From Agarivorans sp. TSD2052 (GTDB lineage Bacteria > Pseudomonadota > Gammaproteobacteria > Enterobacterales > Celerinatantimonadaceae): DNA of 64,000 nt. The notes beneath the pieces were generated by a model. It searched no databases and was not told the origin of the DNA. It saw only the letters and a list, made by a program, of their open reading frames with translations. Below are positions 10,743 through 19,822 of the stretch, piece by piece. The position numbers were made by a program, and so were the translations under genes. Location: contig NZ_CP096670.1 of NCBI RefSeq assembly GCF_023238625.1, positions 2,159,501 through 2,223,500 on the forward strand, in the 5' to 3' direction. Every line of letters begins with the position of its first letter. The stretch's first letter is position 1.

Positions 10743-11834
10743 TTAATGTCCTGTGTGTAGTTTCTTCTCAAGGTAGATCGAATACCGAGACATACCGAAA
10801 CAGAACACCCAAAATACAAAAGCGATAAATACGTACATTTCTGTTGAAAAGCCGAGCCATGCGGGGTCGGCGAGTGCCGATTGTCCAATGGCTAACAAAT
10901 CGAATAGGCCAATGACCAAAACCAAACTGGTATCTTTAAACAGGGCAATAAAGGTATTCACAATCGAAGGAATGGTGATTTTTAATGCCTGAGGAAGAAT
11001 GATTAAGCCCATAGATTGCCAATAGCTAAGACTTAATGCTTCGCCTGCTTCATATTGGCCTTTAGGAATGGCTTGCAAGCCGCCCCGTATCACTTCTGCC
11101 ATATAGGCTGACTGGAACATAATAATGCCAATCATTGCCCTCGCTAACTTGTTGAAGTCGATTTCTGATCCAACAAACAGCGGTAGCATTACCGAAGCCA
11201 TAAATAACACGGTGATTAATGGTACTGCTCGCCAAAACTCAATGTAAATGGTACAGAAGCTACGCACAATAGGCATGTGAGAGCGGCGACCAAGGGCGAG
11301 TAAGATACCAATTGGTAGTGCAGCAACGATGCCTACAATGGCCAATACTAAGGTAAGCATTAAGCCACCCCATTGATGTGTTTCAACTTTAGGAAGACCG
11401 AATGAATCACCTAATAGTAAGAAAAACACAATAATTGGGTAGATAAGCAAAGTGAAGATAGCCAACTTTGGTTTATGAGGAGTGCGCTCGTAAATTAGGC
11501 CTGCAATAAGCAGTAAGAACGTTACGAATACAACATTTACCCGCCAGCGTTCGGCAGAGGGGTAAAAACCATAGATAAGTTGCGAAAATCGGTCTGCAAC
11601 AAACACCCAACACGCGCCATCACTGGTACATGCATCTCTGCTGGTACCAATCCAATCGGCGTTCAAGAATAGCCATTGAACGGATGCAATCAGCGGCGGA
11701 ACAATAATGTACAAAATCAAAAAAGTGAATAGGGTGTTTTGCCAATTAGAGAACAGGTTTTTTTTGAACCAACCTACAAGACCTACACTGAGATCTGGCG
11801 GCGTTTGGTCAGGTTTAAATTCATGTACTGACAT
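10743..11834 (-). CDS. aapM: Amino-acid ABC transporter permease AapM type
   Basis: Inner-membrane permease subunit, 363 residues, longer than the roughly 220 of HisM-type permeases because of an N-terminal extension (1-150) with several hydrophobic segments and a periplasmic Cys-containing loop ([10 protein letters not shown]). The conserved binding-protein-dependent transport domain is in the second half and has the EAA loop [20 protein letters not shown] that contacts the ATPase. The ATG at 11834 lies 1 nt after the aapQ stop, so translation is coupled. Confidence 0.92.
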   Translation of the reverse strand: MSVHEFKPDQTPPDLSVGLVGWFKKNLFSNWQNTLFTFLILYIIVPPLIASVQWLFLNADWIGTSRDACTSDGACWVFVADRFSQLIYGFYPSAERWRVNVVFVTFLLLIAGLIYERTPHKPKLAIFTLLIYPIIVFFLLLGDSFGLPKVETHQWGGLMLTLVLAIVGIVAALPIGILLALGRRSHMPIVRSFCTIYIEFWRAVPLITVLFMASVMLPLFVGSEIDFNKLARAMIGIIMFQSAYMAEVIRGGLQAIPKGQYEAGEALSLSYWQSMGLIILPQALKITIPSIVNTFIALFKDTSLVLVIGLFDLLAIGQSALADPAWLGFSTEMYVFIAFVFWVFCFGMSRYSIYLEKKLHTGH

Positions 11835-11835
11835 A

Positions 11836-13032
11836 TTAACGCTCCACTAAAGCCATTTTCTTGTTGTATAAGTTCATTAGTATCGATGTAGTAAGACTAA
11901 TGGTGAGGTAAACCGCCATGGTCAACGCAATAACTTCAATCGCTTGCCCGGTTTGGTTTAGGGTTGTCCCCATAAATACGGATACCAAATCTGGGTAACC
12001 AATCGCAGTCGCTAATGAAGAGTTTTTCGCTAAATTTAGGTACTGACTGGTGAGCGGTGGAATAATCACCCTCATCGCTTGTGGGATAACCACCAACTTT
12101 AGCGCTTGGGTTTTGCTTAGACCTAGCGATTCTGCTGCTTCGCTTTGGCCTTTGCTTACAGCCAGAATACCCGAGCGTACAATCTCAGCAATAAACGCCG
12201 CCGTATAGAAACTTAACGCCACTAACAAAGCCGCGAGTTCGGGGATAACCACCATACCACCGCGGAAGTTAAAGCCTTTCAGTGCCGGGTAATCTAAACC
12301 AATCGGTGATCCGCTAGCGAAAAACACGATCGCAGGAACAACAATAATTAAACCCAATGATGCGAAGAAAGTTGGGAACGGCTGGCCGGTGCGCATTTGG
12401 CGTTTACTCGCCCAAACAGCCATCACGATACAACCCACTATTGTCAATAGTATGCTAACGACAAACGGCGTTGAGCCAGCTTCAAAAACGGGACTCGGCA
12501 TATACAAACCGCGAACGTTTAAAAATACAGCTTCGCCTATATTTAAGCTTTGCTTAGGGCTTGGTAAGGCGCGTAATACCGCGAAGTACCAAAAGAAAAT
12601 CTGTAGTAATAAAGGAATATTACGTAGCGTTTCAATATAAACAGTTGCAACTTTTGATATTAACCAGTTTGAAGATAAACGGGCAACCCCCATTATGAAA
12701 CCCAAAATGGTGGCAAAAAAGATACCAAGAGCAGAAATAAGAAGCGTATTTAGCAAACCAACTATAAAGGTGTCGCCAAAGGTGTGGCTTTCATCATATT
12801 CAACCAAAGTTTGAATGATACCAAAGCCTGCAGTTTGGTTTAAAAAACCGAACCCGGTGGTAATGCCACGTTGCTCAAGATTGAAAAGAGCGTTACTGAT
12901 GATGTAGTAAAAGAAACCTATTACACCAATAACAACGAGAATTTGGAAAACTAGCGCTCTTACGTTGGGATCAAACCAGATCTTACGTAGATTGTTTGCT
13001 GAGTTATCCTTTGAAGAAGGATGAGCAGCCAT
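11836..13032 (-). CDS. aapQ: Amino-acid ABC transporter permease AapQ type
   Basis: Second permease subunit, pairing with AapM. The ATG at 13032 gives 398 residues (MAAHPSSKDNSANN); AGG lies 9 nt upstream, and a TTG three codons further up is less likely. The N-terminal 90 residues and an inserted segment with four to five extra hydrophobic stretches distinguish AapQ from short permeases. The EAA motif is ILAVSKGQSEAAESLGLSKT near residue 300. It lies 72 nt downstream of aapJ. Confidence 0.92.
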   Translation of the reverse strand: MAAHPSSKDNSANNLRKIWFDPNVRALVFQILVVIGVIGFFYYIISNALFNLEQRGITTGFGFLNQTAGFGIIQTLVEYDESHTFGDTFIVGLLNTLLISALGIFFATILGFIMGVARLSSNWLISKVATVYIETLRNIPLLLQIFFWYFAVLRALPSPKQSLNIGEAVFLNVRGLYMPSPVFEAGSTPFVVSILLTIVGCIVMAVWASKRQMRTGQPFPTFFASLGLIIVVPAIVFFASGSPIGLDYPALKGFNFRGGMVVIPELAALLVALSFYTAAFIAEIVRSGILAVSKGQSEAAESLGLSKTQALKLVVIPQAMRVIIPPLTSQYLNLAKNSSLATAIGYPDLVSVFMGTTLNQTGQAIEVIALTMAVYLTISLTTSILMNLYNKKMALVER

Positions 13033-13104
13033 ATAAATCAACCTAGTGTGGGAGTTAAACGAAAAGAGAGCAGGGCTAGCCTGCTCTATATGTTGATAAT
13101 GGTA

Positions 13105-14130
13105 TTAACGAATTGGTGGAGCGTATTGGAAACCACCGTCTTTCCATAAAGCATTCACACCACGTGCGATACCTAACGGAGAAGAAGTACCCACGTTTTT
13201 CTCAAATGACTCACCGTAGCTACCTACTTGCTTAACGATGTTGTAGCCCCATTTGTCATCTAGACCCAAACCTTTACCTTTTGGTCCTTCTAGACCAAGG
13301 ATACGGCGAATATTAGGGTTAGTTGATTTAAGCATGTCGTCAGCGTTCGCAGACGATAGACCATATTCTTCAGCGTTGATCATGGCAAATAGAGCCCATT
13401 TAACAACGTTTAACCATTGGTCATCACCTTGACGAACCACTGGACCTAAAGGTTCTTTAGAGATGATTTCTGGTAATACCATCGCGCTGTCTGGCTTAGC
13501 TAATTTAATGCGTAGCGCGTACAGTTGTGATTGGTCTGAAGTGAGTACGTCACAACGACCCGCTTCGAAGCCTTTTACTGTTTGGTCTGAAGTATCAAAT
13601 ACTACAGGCGTGTACTTCATGCCGTGCTCACGGAAGTAATCCGCTAAGTTTAACTCGGTAGTTGTACCAGATTGAATACAAACAGCTGCGCCATCTAGTT
13701 CTTTAGCTGTAGACACGCCTAGCTCTTTACTCACCATGAAGCCTTGACCGTCGTAGTAGTTAACACCGGCGAAGTTTAAACCGAGTGAGCTATCACGAGT
13801 TAGCGTCCAAGTAGTGTTACGAGAAAGAATATCGATTTCACCAGACTGAAGTGCGGTAAAACGTTCTTTAGCAGTTAGTGGCGTGTATTTAACTTTTGAC
13901 GCATCGCCAAGTACCGCTGCGGCTACTGCGCGACATACGTCTACATCTAGGCCTTGCCAATTACCGTCGGCATCTGGGTTTGAGAAACCTGGTAGGCCAG
14001 TACTAACACCACATTGTAAGAAACCTTTACTTTTTACGTCTTCTAAAGTGCCATCAGCCGCGTTAGCGCTGGCAGCAAATGCAAGGGCTACAGCAGCTAC
14101 TGCAGCTTTAATATGCGTGTTTTTTAACAT
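13105..14130 (-). CDS. aapJ: Periplasmic amino-acid-binding protein AapJ type
   Basis: Solute-binding protein that captures polar amino acids in the periplasm and delivers them to AapQM. The ATG at 14130 gives 341 residues with a clear signal peptide (VAAVALAFAASANA, cleavage before ADGTL) and a strong ribosome site (GGGAAG) upstream. The open frame extends to 14328 but that adds nothing family-like. Motifs of the family include LQCGVSTGLPGFS near the mature N-terminus and VDVCRAVAAAVLGD. It is the first gene of the operon; the 72-nt gap to aapQ has no strong hairpin that I can see. Confidence 0.93.
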   Translation of the reverse strand: MLKNTHIKAAVAAVALAFAASANAADGTLEDVKSKGFLQCGVSTGLPGFSNPDADGNWQGLDVDVCRAVAAAVLGDASKVKYTPLTAKERFTALQSGEIDILSRNTTWTLTRDSSLGLNFAGVNYYDGQGFMVSKELGVSTAKELDGAAVCIQSGTTTELNLADYFREHGMKYTPVVFDTSDQTVKGFEAGRCDVLTSDQSQLYALRIKLAKPDSAMVLPEIISKEPLGPVVRQGDDQWLNVVKWALFAMINAEEYGLSSANADDMLKSTNPNIRRILGLEGPKGKGLGLDDKWGYNIVKQVGSYGESFEKNVGTSSPLGIARGVNALWKDGGFQYAPPIR

Positions 14131-14637
14131 GTTTTCTTCCCTGTACAGTTTGTCATATGTTGTGGTTTGTTTAACCGTTGTGTTTACACGAGTTATAACC
14201 AGAGCCAGATACAACATAAACATTCGAATATTTGGTGTCAACATTATTGTAACACCGTAAACATATAGGAATGCCGAATAACTCACCAGCTTCGCAAAAT
14301 TATTCAATATAATTGAATATAGTAGCAACCATTTTGTGCTGCCAAAAATTCCATTTTTTATTGCGTTAGATCAAGATTAGCATAGCTTCCCTTAATCTAC
14401 TGATATAGTTAAATTAAATATTGTAAAAGCGAGATGTATCGCAAATAGAATGGATTTAATGATAATCATGGTAGAAGTAACTAAATATTTATAAATGCTT
14501 CGAGAAAAACACTTGCTACTATGTTAATGGTTAGTATTCTTATGTGTATCGAGGTCACATTACAACTTAAGTCTGATGGGGCATTGCTCGGCGATATAAT
14601 ATATTTGCAGTTGCTTATTCGACACGTAGGTCAATAG
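14131..14637. promoter_or_regulatory. Divergent intergenic region aapJ/cobB
   Basis: 507 bp without a gene, rich in A+T. It must hold the promoters of aapJQMP (minus) and cobB (plus). A consensus -10 hexamer TATAAT at 14595-14600, 38 nt before cobB, is the best promoter element; the matching -35 (about 14572-14577, TCTGAT) is weak. Frames running into it from both sides have no family support. I see no riboswitch or tRNA. Confidence 0.45.
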
Positions 14638-15366
14638 ATGATGAATACAAAAAAAAATGTGGTGGTTTTAACAGGGGCAGGTGTTTCTGCTGAATCTGGA
14701 ATCAAAACTTTTCGCGATTCGGATGGCTTATGGGAAAAACACCGCGTAGAAGACGTAGCCACGCCAGAGGCTTATCAACGCGCCCCTGATTTTGTTGATC
14801 AGTTTTATAATTTACGCCGCGAACAGCTACAAAGTAGTCATGTTGCGCCAAACGCTGCGCATTACGCCTTAGCTGAACTAGAGCAACATGACGATATCGA
14901 ATTGCTGTTGATTACTCAAAACATTGATAATCTGCATGAACGAGCCGGCAGTAAGAACGTATTACACATGCATGGCGAGTTACTTAAGGCGCGCTGCCCG
15001 GTGTCAAATCAAACAACCGAATGGAAAGGCGAGCTTGGCGGCGACATTTTATGTACCTGTTGCCAGTTCCCTGCACGTTTAAGGCCTCATGTTGTTTGGT
15101 TTGGAGAGATGCCGATAGGGCTTGATAAGATTTACCATCAGCTAAACCACTGTGATATATTTATCGCTATTGGCACGTCTGGTCATGTTTTCCCAGCTGG
15201 CGGATTTGTTCACGAAGCGGCCAGTCATGATGCGCGTACTATTGAGCTAAATTTAGAGCCGTCAGAGATGCAAAGCGAGTTTGCCGAACGATACTATGGC
15301 CCAGCAAGTGAAATCGTGCCTAATTTCATACACGAACTGACTTCAGCAATAAGAGCGACTACTTGA
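14638..15366 (+). CDS. cobB: NAD-dependent protein deacylase, sirtuin CobB
   Basis: Removes acetyl or succinyl groups from protein lysines using NAD+. The 242-residue product has the sirtuin NAD pocket [20 protein letters not shown] (residues 9-28), the [11 protein letters not shown] motif and the catalytic His in HMHGEL. The zinc cysteines are CP in the first pair and CTCC in the second. A conserved Tyr/Arg pair seen in desuccinylases is plausible (YNLRREQL). Two ATGs lie in tandem at 14638 and 14641, with AGG 7 nt upstream. The stop overlaps the next gene by 4 nt. Confidence 0.93.
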   Translation: MMNTKKNVVVLTGAGVSAESGIKTFRDSDGLWEKHRVEDVATPEAYQRAPDFVDQFYNLRREQLQSSHVAPNAAHYALAELEQHDDIELLLITQNIDNLHERAGSKNVLHMHGELLKARCPVSNQTTEWKGELGGDILCTCCQFPARLRPHVVWFGEMPIGLDKIYHQLNHCDIFIAIGTSGHVFPAGGFVHEAASHDARTIELNLEPSEMQSEFAERYYGPASEIVPNFIHELTSAIRATT

Positions 15367-16127
15367 AAAAACTATTAATATCGGGCTGGTTAGCCAGCCT
15401 TCTTTTGGCTTGTGAACAAGCGCCGACACAACCAGATGAAGCGTTAACGGCAATACCTTTACCGGCACTGAATGAAGTCGCTGACGTAAAACAAAAAAAG
15501 CAGTTGTTTACCGATTTTATCTTGCCACTCATAGAAGCCAGTAATCAACAAATACTCGATCAACGATCCCAATTGTTCGCCATCAAAACTCAATCGACCA
15601 AAGGCAAGCTCTCCGATAAACAGATTGAGCAACTTAATGGCTTAGCTGCTCAATACAGAGTTGAAGCTAAATTAGATGCCACTGAAAAGCTTAAGCAACT
15701 CGAAGCGCGGGTTGATGTTATTCCCCCGGCGCTTGTGTTAGCGCAAGCGGCGAATGAGTCGGCCTGGGGAACATCTCGTTTTGCTCGAGAAGGAAACAAT
15801 TTGTTTGGTCAATGGTGTTACCAAAAAGGCTGTGGCTTAGTCCCTTTGAGCAGAATAGATGGCGCTCATCATGAAGTTCGTAAGTTTGATAATGTTTATC
15901 AGTCGGTAAACGCTTATATGCAAAATCTAAATAGTCACCCCGCTTATCGAGACTTTCAAATTAGCCGCCAATTGGCCAGAAAAACAGGTCAATTAGATGC
16001 TATAAAACTAGCCAGTCACCTCACTAGCTATTCAGAAAGAGGCCAAGCGTATGTGGAAGAGCTGCAACAAATGATGCGAGTAAATAGCTCGCTTTGGCCG
16101 ACCACTATAAGTGTTTCGGCCTCTTAA
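15363..16127 (+). CDS. Bax-type glucosaminidase, putative lipoprotein
   Basis: Probable peptidoglycan hydrolase. The 254-residue product starts at TTG (15363), overlapping the cobB stop (TTGA). It has a lipoprotein signal with lipobox LLLAC (Cys 17), so it is likely lipid-anchored in the envelope. The C-terminal half holds the glucosaminidase fold of the Bax/FlgJ group: [20 protein letters not shown] with the putative catalytic Glu, then [10 protein letters not shown]. coli Bax is of similar length. The link with cobB is positional; no functional connection is known to me. Confidence 0.83.
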   Translation: MKKLLISGWLASLLLACEQAPTQPDEALTAIPLPALNEVADVKQKKQLFTDFILPLIEASNQQILDQRSQLFAIKTQSTKGKLSDKQIEQLNGLAAQYRVEAKLDATEKLKQLEARVDVIPPALVLAQAANESAWGTSRFAREGNNLFGQWCYQKGCGLVPLSRIDGAHHEVRKFDNVYQSVNAYMQNLNSHPAYRDFQISRQLARKTGQLDAIKLASHLTSYSERGQAYVEELQQMMRVNSSLWPTTISVSAS

Positions 16128-16129
16128 CG

Positions 16130-17026
16130 CTAAAGCTCAACTATTTGCACAATGCCTACCGACGTTTGTTGTGTCGGTTGTTCTTCAAGTTCAGGTGCAT
16201 CAAAGCCAATATCACCACCATTAATAATACCGCTGTCGCGATCTATAGACTTAAAGTCGAATAACTGATGGTCAAGTAGATGTGACGGTACTACATTTTG
16301 TACCGCACTAAACATAGACTCAACTCGACCTGGGAAGCGTTTTTCCCAATCATTCAACATTTTCTTAATGGCTTGGCGTTGCAGGTTTTCCTGCGAGCCA
16401 CATAAGTTACATGGAATAATTGGAAACTGCTTCAGCTCGGCGTATTTTTCCATATCGCTTTCTTTGCAATATGCCATAGGACGAATAACGACATGTTTGC
16501 CATCGTCACTGACTAACTTAGCAGGCATCGTTTTAAGCTTTCCGCCATGGAACATGTTTAGAAATAAGGTTTCCAAAATATCGTCGCGGTGGTGTCCAAG
16601 GGCGATTTTGGTAGCGCCTAATTCGGTTGCCGTACGGTATAAAATACCGCGACGTAAGCGCGAGCACAAAGAACAGGTGGTTTTACCCTCAGGGATCTTA
16701 TCTTTTACGATCGAATAGGTGTCTTCTTCGACAATTTTATATTCAATGCCTAAACCAGCTAGGTACTCTGGCAAAATGTTTTCAGGGAATCCGGGTTGTT
16801 TTTGATCTAAGTTAACCGCTATTAAATCAAACTTTATTGGGGCGTGCGCTTTAAGGTTTAGCAAAATATCTAGCATCGCATAACTGTCTTTGCCACCTGA
16901 CAAACACACCATGATTCGGTCGCCGTCCTCAATCATGTTGTAATCTGCAATGGCTTGACCTACATGACGGCGTATTCTTTTTTGCAGTTTGTTGTGGTTG
17001 TATTGTTGTTTAGCTGTGACAGACAT
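16130..17026 (-). CDS. ttcA: tRNA 2-thiocytidine(32) synthetase TtcA
   Basis: Thiolates cytidine 32 of several tRNAs using ATP and an iron-sulfur cluster. The 298-residue protein has the PP-loop [12 protein letters not shown] (about 40-51) and the two CxxC pairs in [11 protein letters not shown] and [13 protein letters not shown] that hold the Fe-S cluster. The ATG at 17026 has GGGAA nearby. It follows uspE and fnr on the same strand, but a terminator hairpin ends only about 14 nt before its start, so its promoter must overlap that hairpin or it depends on readthrough. Confidence 0.95.
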   Translation of the reverse strand: MSVTAKQQYNHNKLQKRIRRHVGQAIADYNMIEDGDRIMVCLSGGKDSYAMLDILLNLKAHAPIKFDLIAVNLDQKQPGFPENILPEYLAGLGIEYKIVEEDTYSIVKDKIPEGKTTCSLCSRLRRGILYRTATELGATKIALGHHRDDILETLFLNMFHGGKLKTMPAKLVSDDGKHVVIRPMAYCKESDMEKYAELKQFPIIPCNLCGSQENLQRQAIKKMLNDWEKRFPGRVESMFSAVQNVVPSHLLDHQLFDFKSIDRDSGIINGGDIGFDAPELEEQPTQQTSVGIVQIVEL

Positions 17027-17040
17027 ATCGAGTTCCCAAT

Positions 17041-17070
17041 AAAAAAGCGGGGCTATTATATATCCCCGCT
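17041..17070 (-). terminator. Terminator after uspE, abutting ttcA
   Basis: Read on the minus strand, a 7-bp G+C-rich stem (17064-17070 with 17046-17052, 11-nt loop) runs into six T residues at 17046-17041. Shape and T-run fit an intrinsic terminator for fnr/uspE transcripts. Confidence 0.8.
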
Positions 17071-17107
17071 AACTCGAAGCAACTAATTAAAGCTTAACTG
17101 TGCTTGG

Positions 17108-18040
17108 CTACTTTTGAAATGGACTCACAAAGTTTTGTGGTTTTAAAGCTAAGAGGTCGCAATCGAGTTGGTCAATCACGTGCTCAGCGGTGTTGCCGAT
17201 TAAAGCAGCACTAAAGCCACTTCGACCAGAGGTGCCTAATATTACAATTTCAGCATCAATATCATTGGCGATTTCTGGAATAACGTCATCGGGTAAGCCT
17301 TCTTCTAGATGGCTAGTGACCGGTGATTCAAAGTGTTCTGATACAAACTTGTCTAAGGCTTGTTTATGAAATTCCATCACGTTTTTATTGTACTTAAGCG
17401 GGTCAAAGTCGGGTAACTCTATAGCAATGTTAACAGGCGCAGCAGGGTACGCAGTTACCACGTGGGGCGTTGCACCTAATAGCTGGCAAAGGTCCTTAGC
17501 TTCTTCAGCGATTCTTACATTTAACTTATGATGCTCTTCGTCTTCAGCGCCAGCGTGAATAGCCGCTACTATTTTCCCCTCAGTTGGCCAATCGTGCTCT
17601 TTAACCATTAATACGGGAGTGGGACACTTGCGTAGAATATGCCAGTCATTAGGGGTAAAAATGATAGATTGTAAAGTAGGGTGAGGGTGAGTGGCCTTAA
17701 CAACAAGGTCATGACCAAAATCAAGTACCTCTTCTATGACACTTTCATACAGGCGATTGTTCCAAATCACCTTACACTCGATTTCTATGCCGTGATGGTC
17801 AACATCAGCAATAACATCTCGTAGCCATACACTGCGCTCTTCTATAACGCCTGAGCGCATAGCTTCTCGTTCTTCACCTGACAACATCGATGTCATTTCA
17901 TAAGAAAAGTCGTAAATAGTAAGTAGCGCTTTGATTTTCGCGTTGTCTTCTTTCTGGGCCAAAAAAACAGCGCGAGACAAAGCCGCCTGGGTGTCGTGAA
18001 GGGGGTCTATCACCACTAAAATATTGCGATACTTAATCAT
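17108..18040 (-). CDS. uspE: Universal stress protein UspE
   Basis: Cytosolic tandem-Usp stress protein, 310 residues. Two Usp domains are visible: residues 1-150 (starting MIKYRNILVVIDPLHDTQAA) and 160-305, the second ending in the nucleotide-loop-like LGTSGRSGFSAALIGNTAEH, as in ATP-binding Usp domains. Location beside fnr is conserved in E. coli, where uspE is also near fnr. A one-mismatch FNR site lies 104-117 nt upstream of the start, so control by oxygen is likely. A terminator follows. Confidence 0.93.
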   Translation of the reverse strand: MIKYRNILVVIDPLHDTQAALSRAVFLAQKEDNAKIKALLTIYDFSYEMTSMLSGEEREAMRSGVIEERSVWLRDVIADVDHHGIEIECKVIWNNRLYESVIEEVLDFGHDLVVKATHPHPTLQSIIFTPNDWHILRKCPTPVLMVKEHDWPTEGKIVAAIHAGAEDEEHHKLNVRIAEEAKDLCQLLGATPHVVTAYPAAPVNIAIELPDFDPLKYNKNVMEFHKQALDKFVSEHFESPVTSHLEEGLPDDVIPEIANDIDAEIVILGTSGRSGFSAALIGNTAEHVIDQLDCDLLALKPQNFVSPFQK

Positions 18041-18118
18041 AAAGCAGCTCCTAGAATTTGTCTGGAATAGCCACTTAACTTTAGCTCAATTTTGAGGAAA
18101 TAAACTCGACACAGTTAA

Positions 18119-18164
18119 CACTGACCTAGTTTTATATCTTCGATTGATACAAATCAGGTCAGTG
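18119..18164. promoter_or_regulatory. FNR-like site inside a 9-bp inverted repeat, uspE promoter
   Basis: TTGATACAAATCAG at 18144-18157 differs from the FNR consensus TTGATN4ATCAA at one position. It lies within a larger perfect inverted repeat, CACTGACCT (18119-18127) and AGGTCAGTG (18156-18164), separated by 28 nt. If FNR binds at -41.5, uspE transcription would start near 18109. The larger repeat could be a second operator or an RNA hairpin at the end of the fnr message. Confidence 0.55.
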
Positions 18165-18175
18165 TAATTAGATAC

Positions 18176-18922
18176 TTAGCTAGCTTTGGCGCCAGCTAGA
18201 ACACGAAGGCTTTCGCGATCAGTAATAGAAATGTACTTACCTTTAACCGCTATCATGTCGGCTTTTTGAAAGCGACCTAATAAACGTGAGATAGTTTCTA
18301 CGGTTAAACCGAGATAATTACCAATGTCACCACGTGTCATGGTTAACCTAAACTCACGAGGTGAGAAACCTCGCTCGGAAAAACGTTGTGATAAGCCATA
18401 AATGAAGGCGGCTAAACGTTCTTCGGCATTTTTCTTACTTAATAACAAAATCATTTCTTGGTCAGCGACAATTTCGTTACTCATCAAGCGCATCATTTGT
18501 CTGCGCAACTTAGGCATAGTGGCCGATAACTCGTCCATGGTGTCGAAAGGAATTTCGCAAACCATTGAAGTTTCAAGCGCTTGAGCGAAACTTGGGTGTA
18601 TTTGATTGTTAATTGCATCAAAACCCACTAAATCGCCAGCCAAGTGAAAGCCAGTAATTTGTTCATCGCCTTGCTCAGTAATGGTGTATGATTTTATGGT
18701 ACCAGAACGAATCGCGTACAAGCTTTTTAGCTTGTCACCGGCAGCAAATATTTCTTCACCTTTCTGGATAGGTTTCTTGCGCTCAATAATGCTATCAAGC
18801 TTATCTAACTCAGTTTCGTTTAACGAAAACGGAATACACAGTTGTGCGATACTACAATCTTGACAGTGGATTTCACAGCCACCGGTTTGGATTCTTTGAC
18901 TAGCTTTTAGGTTAATGCTCAT
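18176..18922 (-). CDS. fnr: FNR oxygen-sensing transcription regulator
   Basis: Fe-S oxygen sensor of the Crp/Fnr family that switches on anaerobic and microaerobic genes. The ATG at 18922 gives 248 residues; a TTG two codons up is less likely. The cluster ligands are C16, C20, C23 and C29 ([18 protein letters not shown]) and a fourth-site Cys in [10 protein letters not shown]. The effector domain has the E. coli-like [14 protein letters not shown], and the recognition helix is [14 protein letters not shown], whose E, S and R read TTGAT. Identity to E. coli FNR is high throughout. It lies between the cbb3 assembly genes and uspE, and may be known as etrA in relatives. Confidence 0.97.
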   Translation of the reverse strand: MSINLKASQRIQTGGCEIHCQDCSIAQLCIPFSLNETELDKLDSIIERKKPIQKGEEIFAAGDKLKSLYAIRSGTIKSYTITEQGDEQITGFHLAGDLVGFDAINNQIHPSFAQALETSMVCEIPFDTMDELSATMPKLRRQMMRLMSNEIVADQEMILLLSKKNAEERLAAFIYGLSQRFSERGFSPREFRLTMTRGDIGNYLGLTVETISRLLGRFQKADMIAVKGKYISITDRESLRVLAGAKAS

Positions 18923-18990
18923 ACTCAAACTATGCTATAGGAGTTCGAGGCAATTCTACTCTTTATGTCAGAAACTTTCTAGAGTTTTTG

Positions 18991-19653
18991 CTACAACATT
19001 GTAACAACTTGATAGATGCCTAAACTAATTACGCTGAGTCCCGAAATAATCTGTAGCGGTCGATTGCTTAATAGCTGGGTAAGTTTGTGTCCGAACAAAA
19101 CAGTCAATAACATTATGCTAAATGTACCTAGCCCAAAACTGAACATGACGGCGCCGCCACTAAGCCAATTTGCTTGGCTGGCAGCGAGGGTAAGGTTGGA
19201 GTAGACCAAACCACAAGGAAGCCATCCCCAAAGCATGCCTAAAGGAATACTCGCTAATGGGTGTTTTATTGAAAGCACTTTGCTGGCGTGTGGTTGTACC
19301 TTACTCCAAATACCTTTACCTAAGTGTTCTACTGGAGACAAAACGGCAAACCAACGCGTAAGATGAATACCTAACAAAATTAACATTAGTGCTGCAATCC
19401 ATTGCAGTATGCTTAGCGGTTTAAAAGAGCCGTGTAGTTGGCTAATGGCTTGAAAGGAGCCTGCGACAAATGCACCAGCCAGTGCATAGCTAACAATGCG
19501 CCCTAAGTTAAAGCCAATGCTAACTAACAGTTTTGAGCTATTATTTTCTACTCGGCTGCCTAATATACAGGCTATGCCGCCACACATAGCAATGCAGTGG
19601 GTAGCACCTAGTAAGCCTGTAATAAAGGCGGTAATTAAATCAGGATTGATCAT
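18991..19653 (-). CDS. Sulfite exporter TauE/SafE-type (DsbD_2) membrane protein
   Basis: A 220-residue inner-membrane protein with about six hydrophobic segments and an N-terminal GATHCIAMCGGIA motif, the signature of the UreH/DsbD_2-like proteins that sit in cbb3 oxidase clusters. It may move copper, reductant or thiol compounds for oxidase assembly; the exact role is not known. ATG 19653 is chosen because the start overlaps the ccoS stop by 14 nt, which fits translational coupling. The gene is followed by fnr after about 70 nt. Confidence 0.85.
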   Translation of the reverse strand: MINPDLITAFITGLLGATHCIAMCGGIACILGSRVENNSSKLLVSIGFNLGRIVSYALAGAFVAGSFQAISQLHGSFKPLSILQWIAALMLILLGIHLTRWFAVLSPVEHLGKGIWSKVQPHASKVLSIKHPLASIPLGMLWGWLPCGLVYSNLTLAASQANWLSGGAVMFSFGLGTFSIMLLTVLFGHKLTQLLSNRPLQIISGLSVISLGIYQVVTML

Positions 19654-19822
19654 CGCCGGTCTGTTTTTCTTTTTTAAGATTATCTTTGTCGTCAAATAAG
19701 ATATTCACGCCTTGGCGATCTAAATCTTCGAACTGTTCACTTTTTACGGCCCAAAAAAAGATACCAATGCCGATACTGACAAAAACAAGGGCTATCGGGA
19801 TCAACACAAAAATAATACTCAT
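19640..19822 (-). CDS. ccoS: cbb3 oxidase maturation protein CcoS
   Basis: A 60-residue protein with one N-terminal transmembrane helix (IFVLIPIALVFVSIGIGIFF) and a short acidic/basic tail containing QFEDLDRQGVNILFDD, the CcoS pattern. It is needed for insertion of heme and copper into cbb3 oxidase in other bacteria. It overlaps ccoI by 4 nt and the next gene by 14 nt. Confidence 0.92.
   Translation of the reverse strand: MSIIFVLIPIALVFVSIGIGIFFWAVKSEQFEDLDRQGVNILFDDKDNLKKEKQTGDDQS

Noticed and set aside
14341-14400. FNR-like half site near TTAGATCAAG before aapJ
   Set aside because: Only one half fits; the other arm is absent, so it is below what I would call a site.
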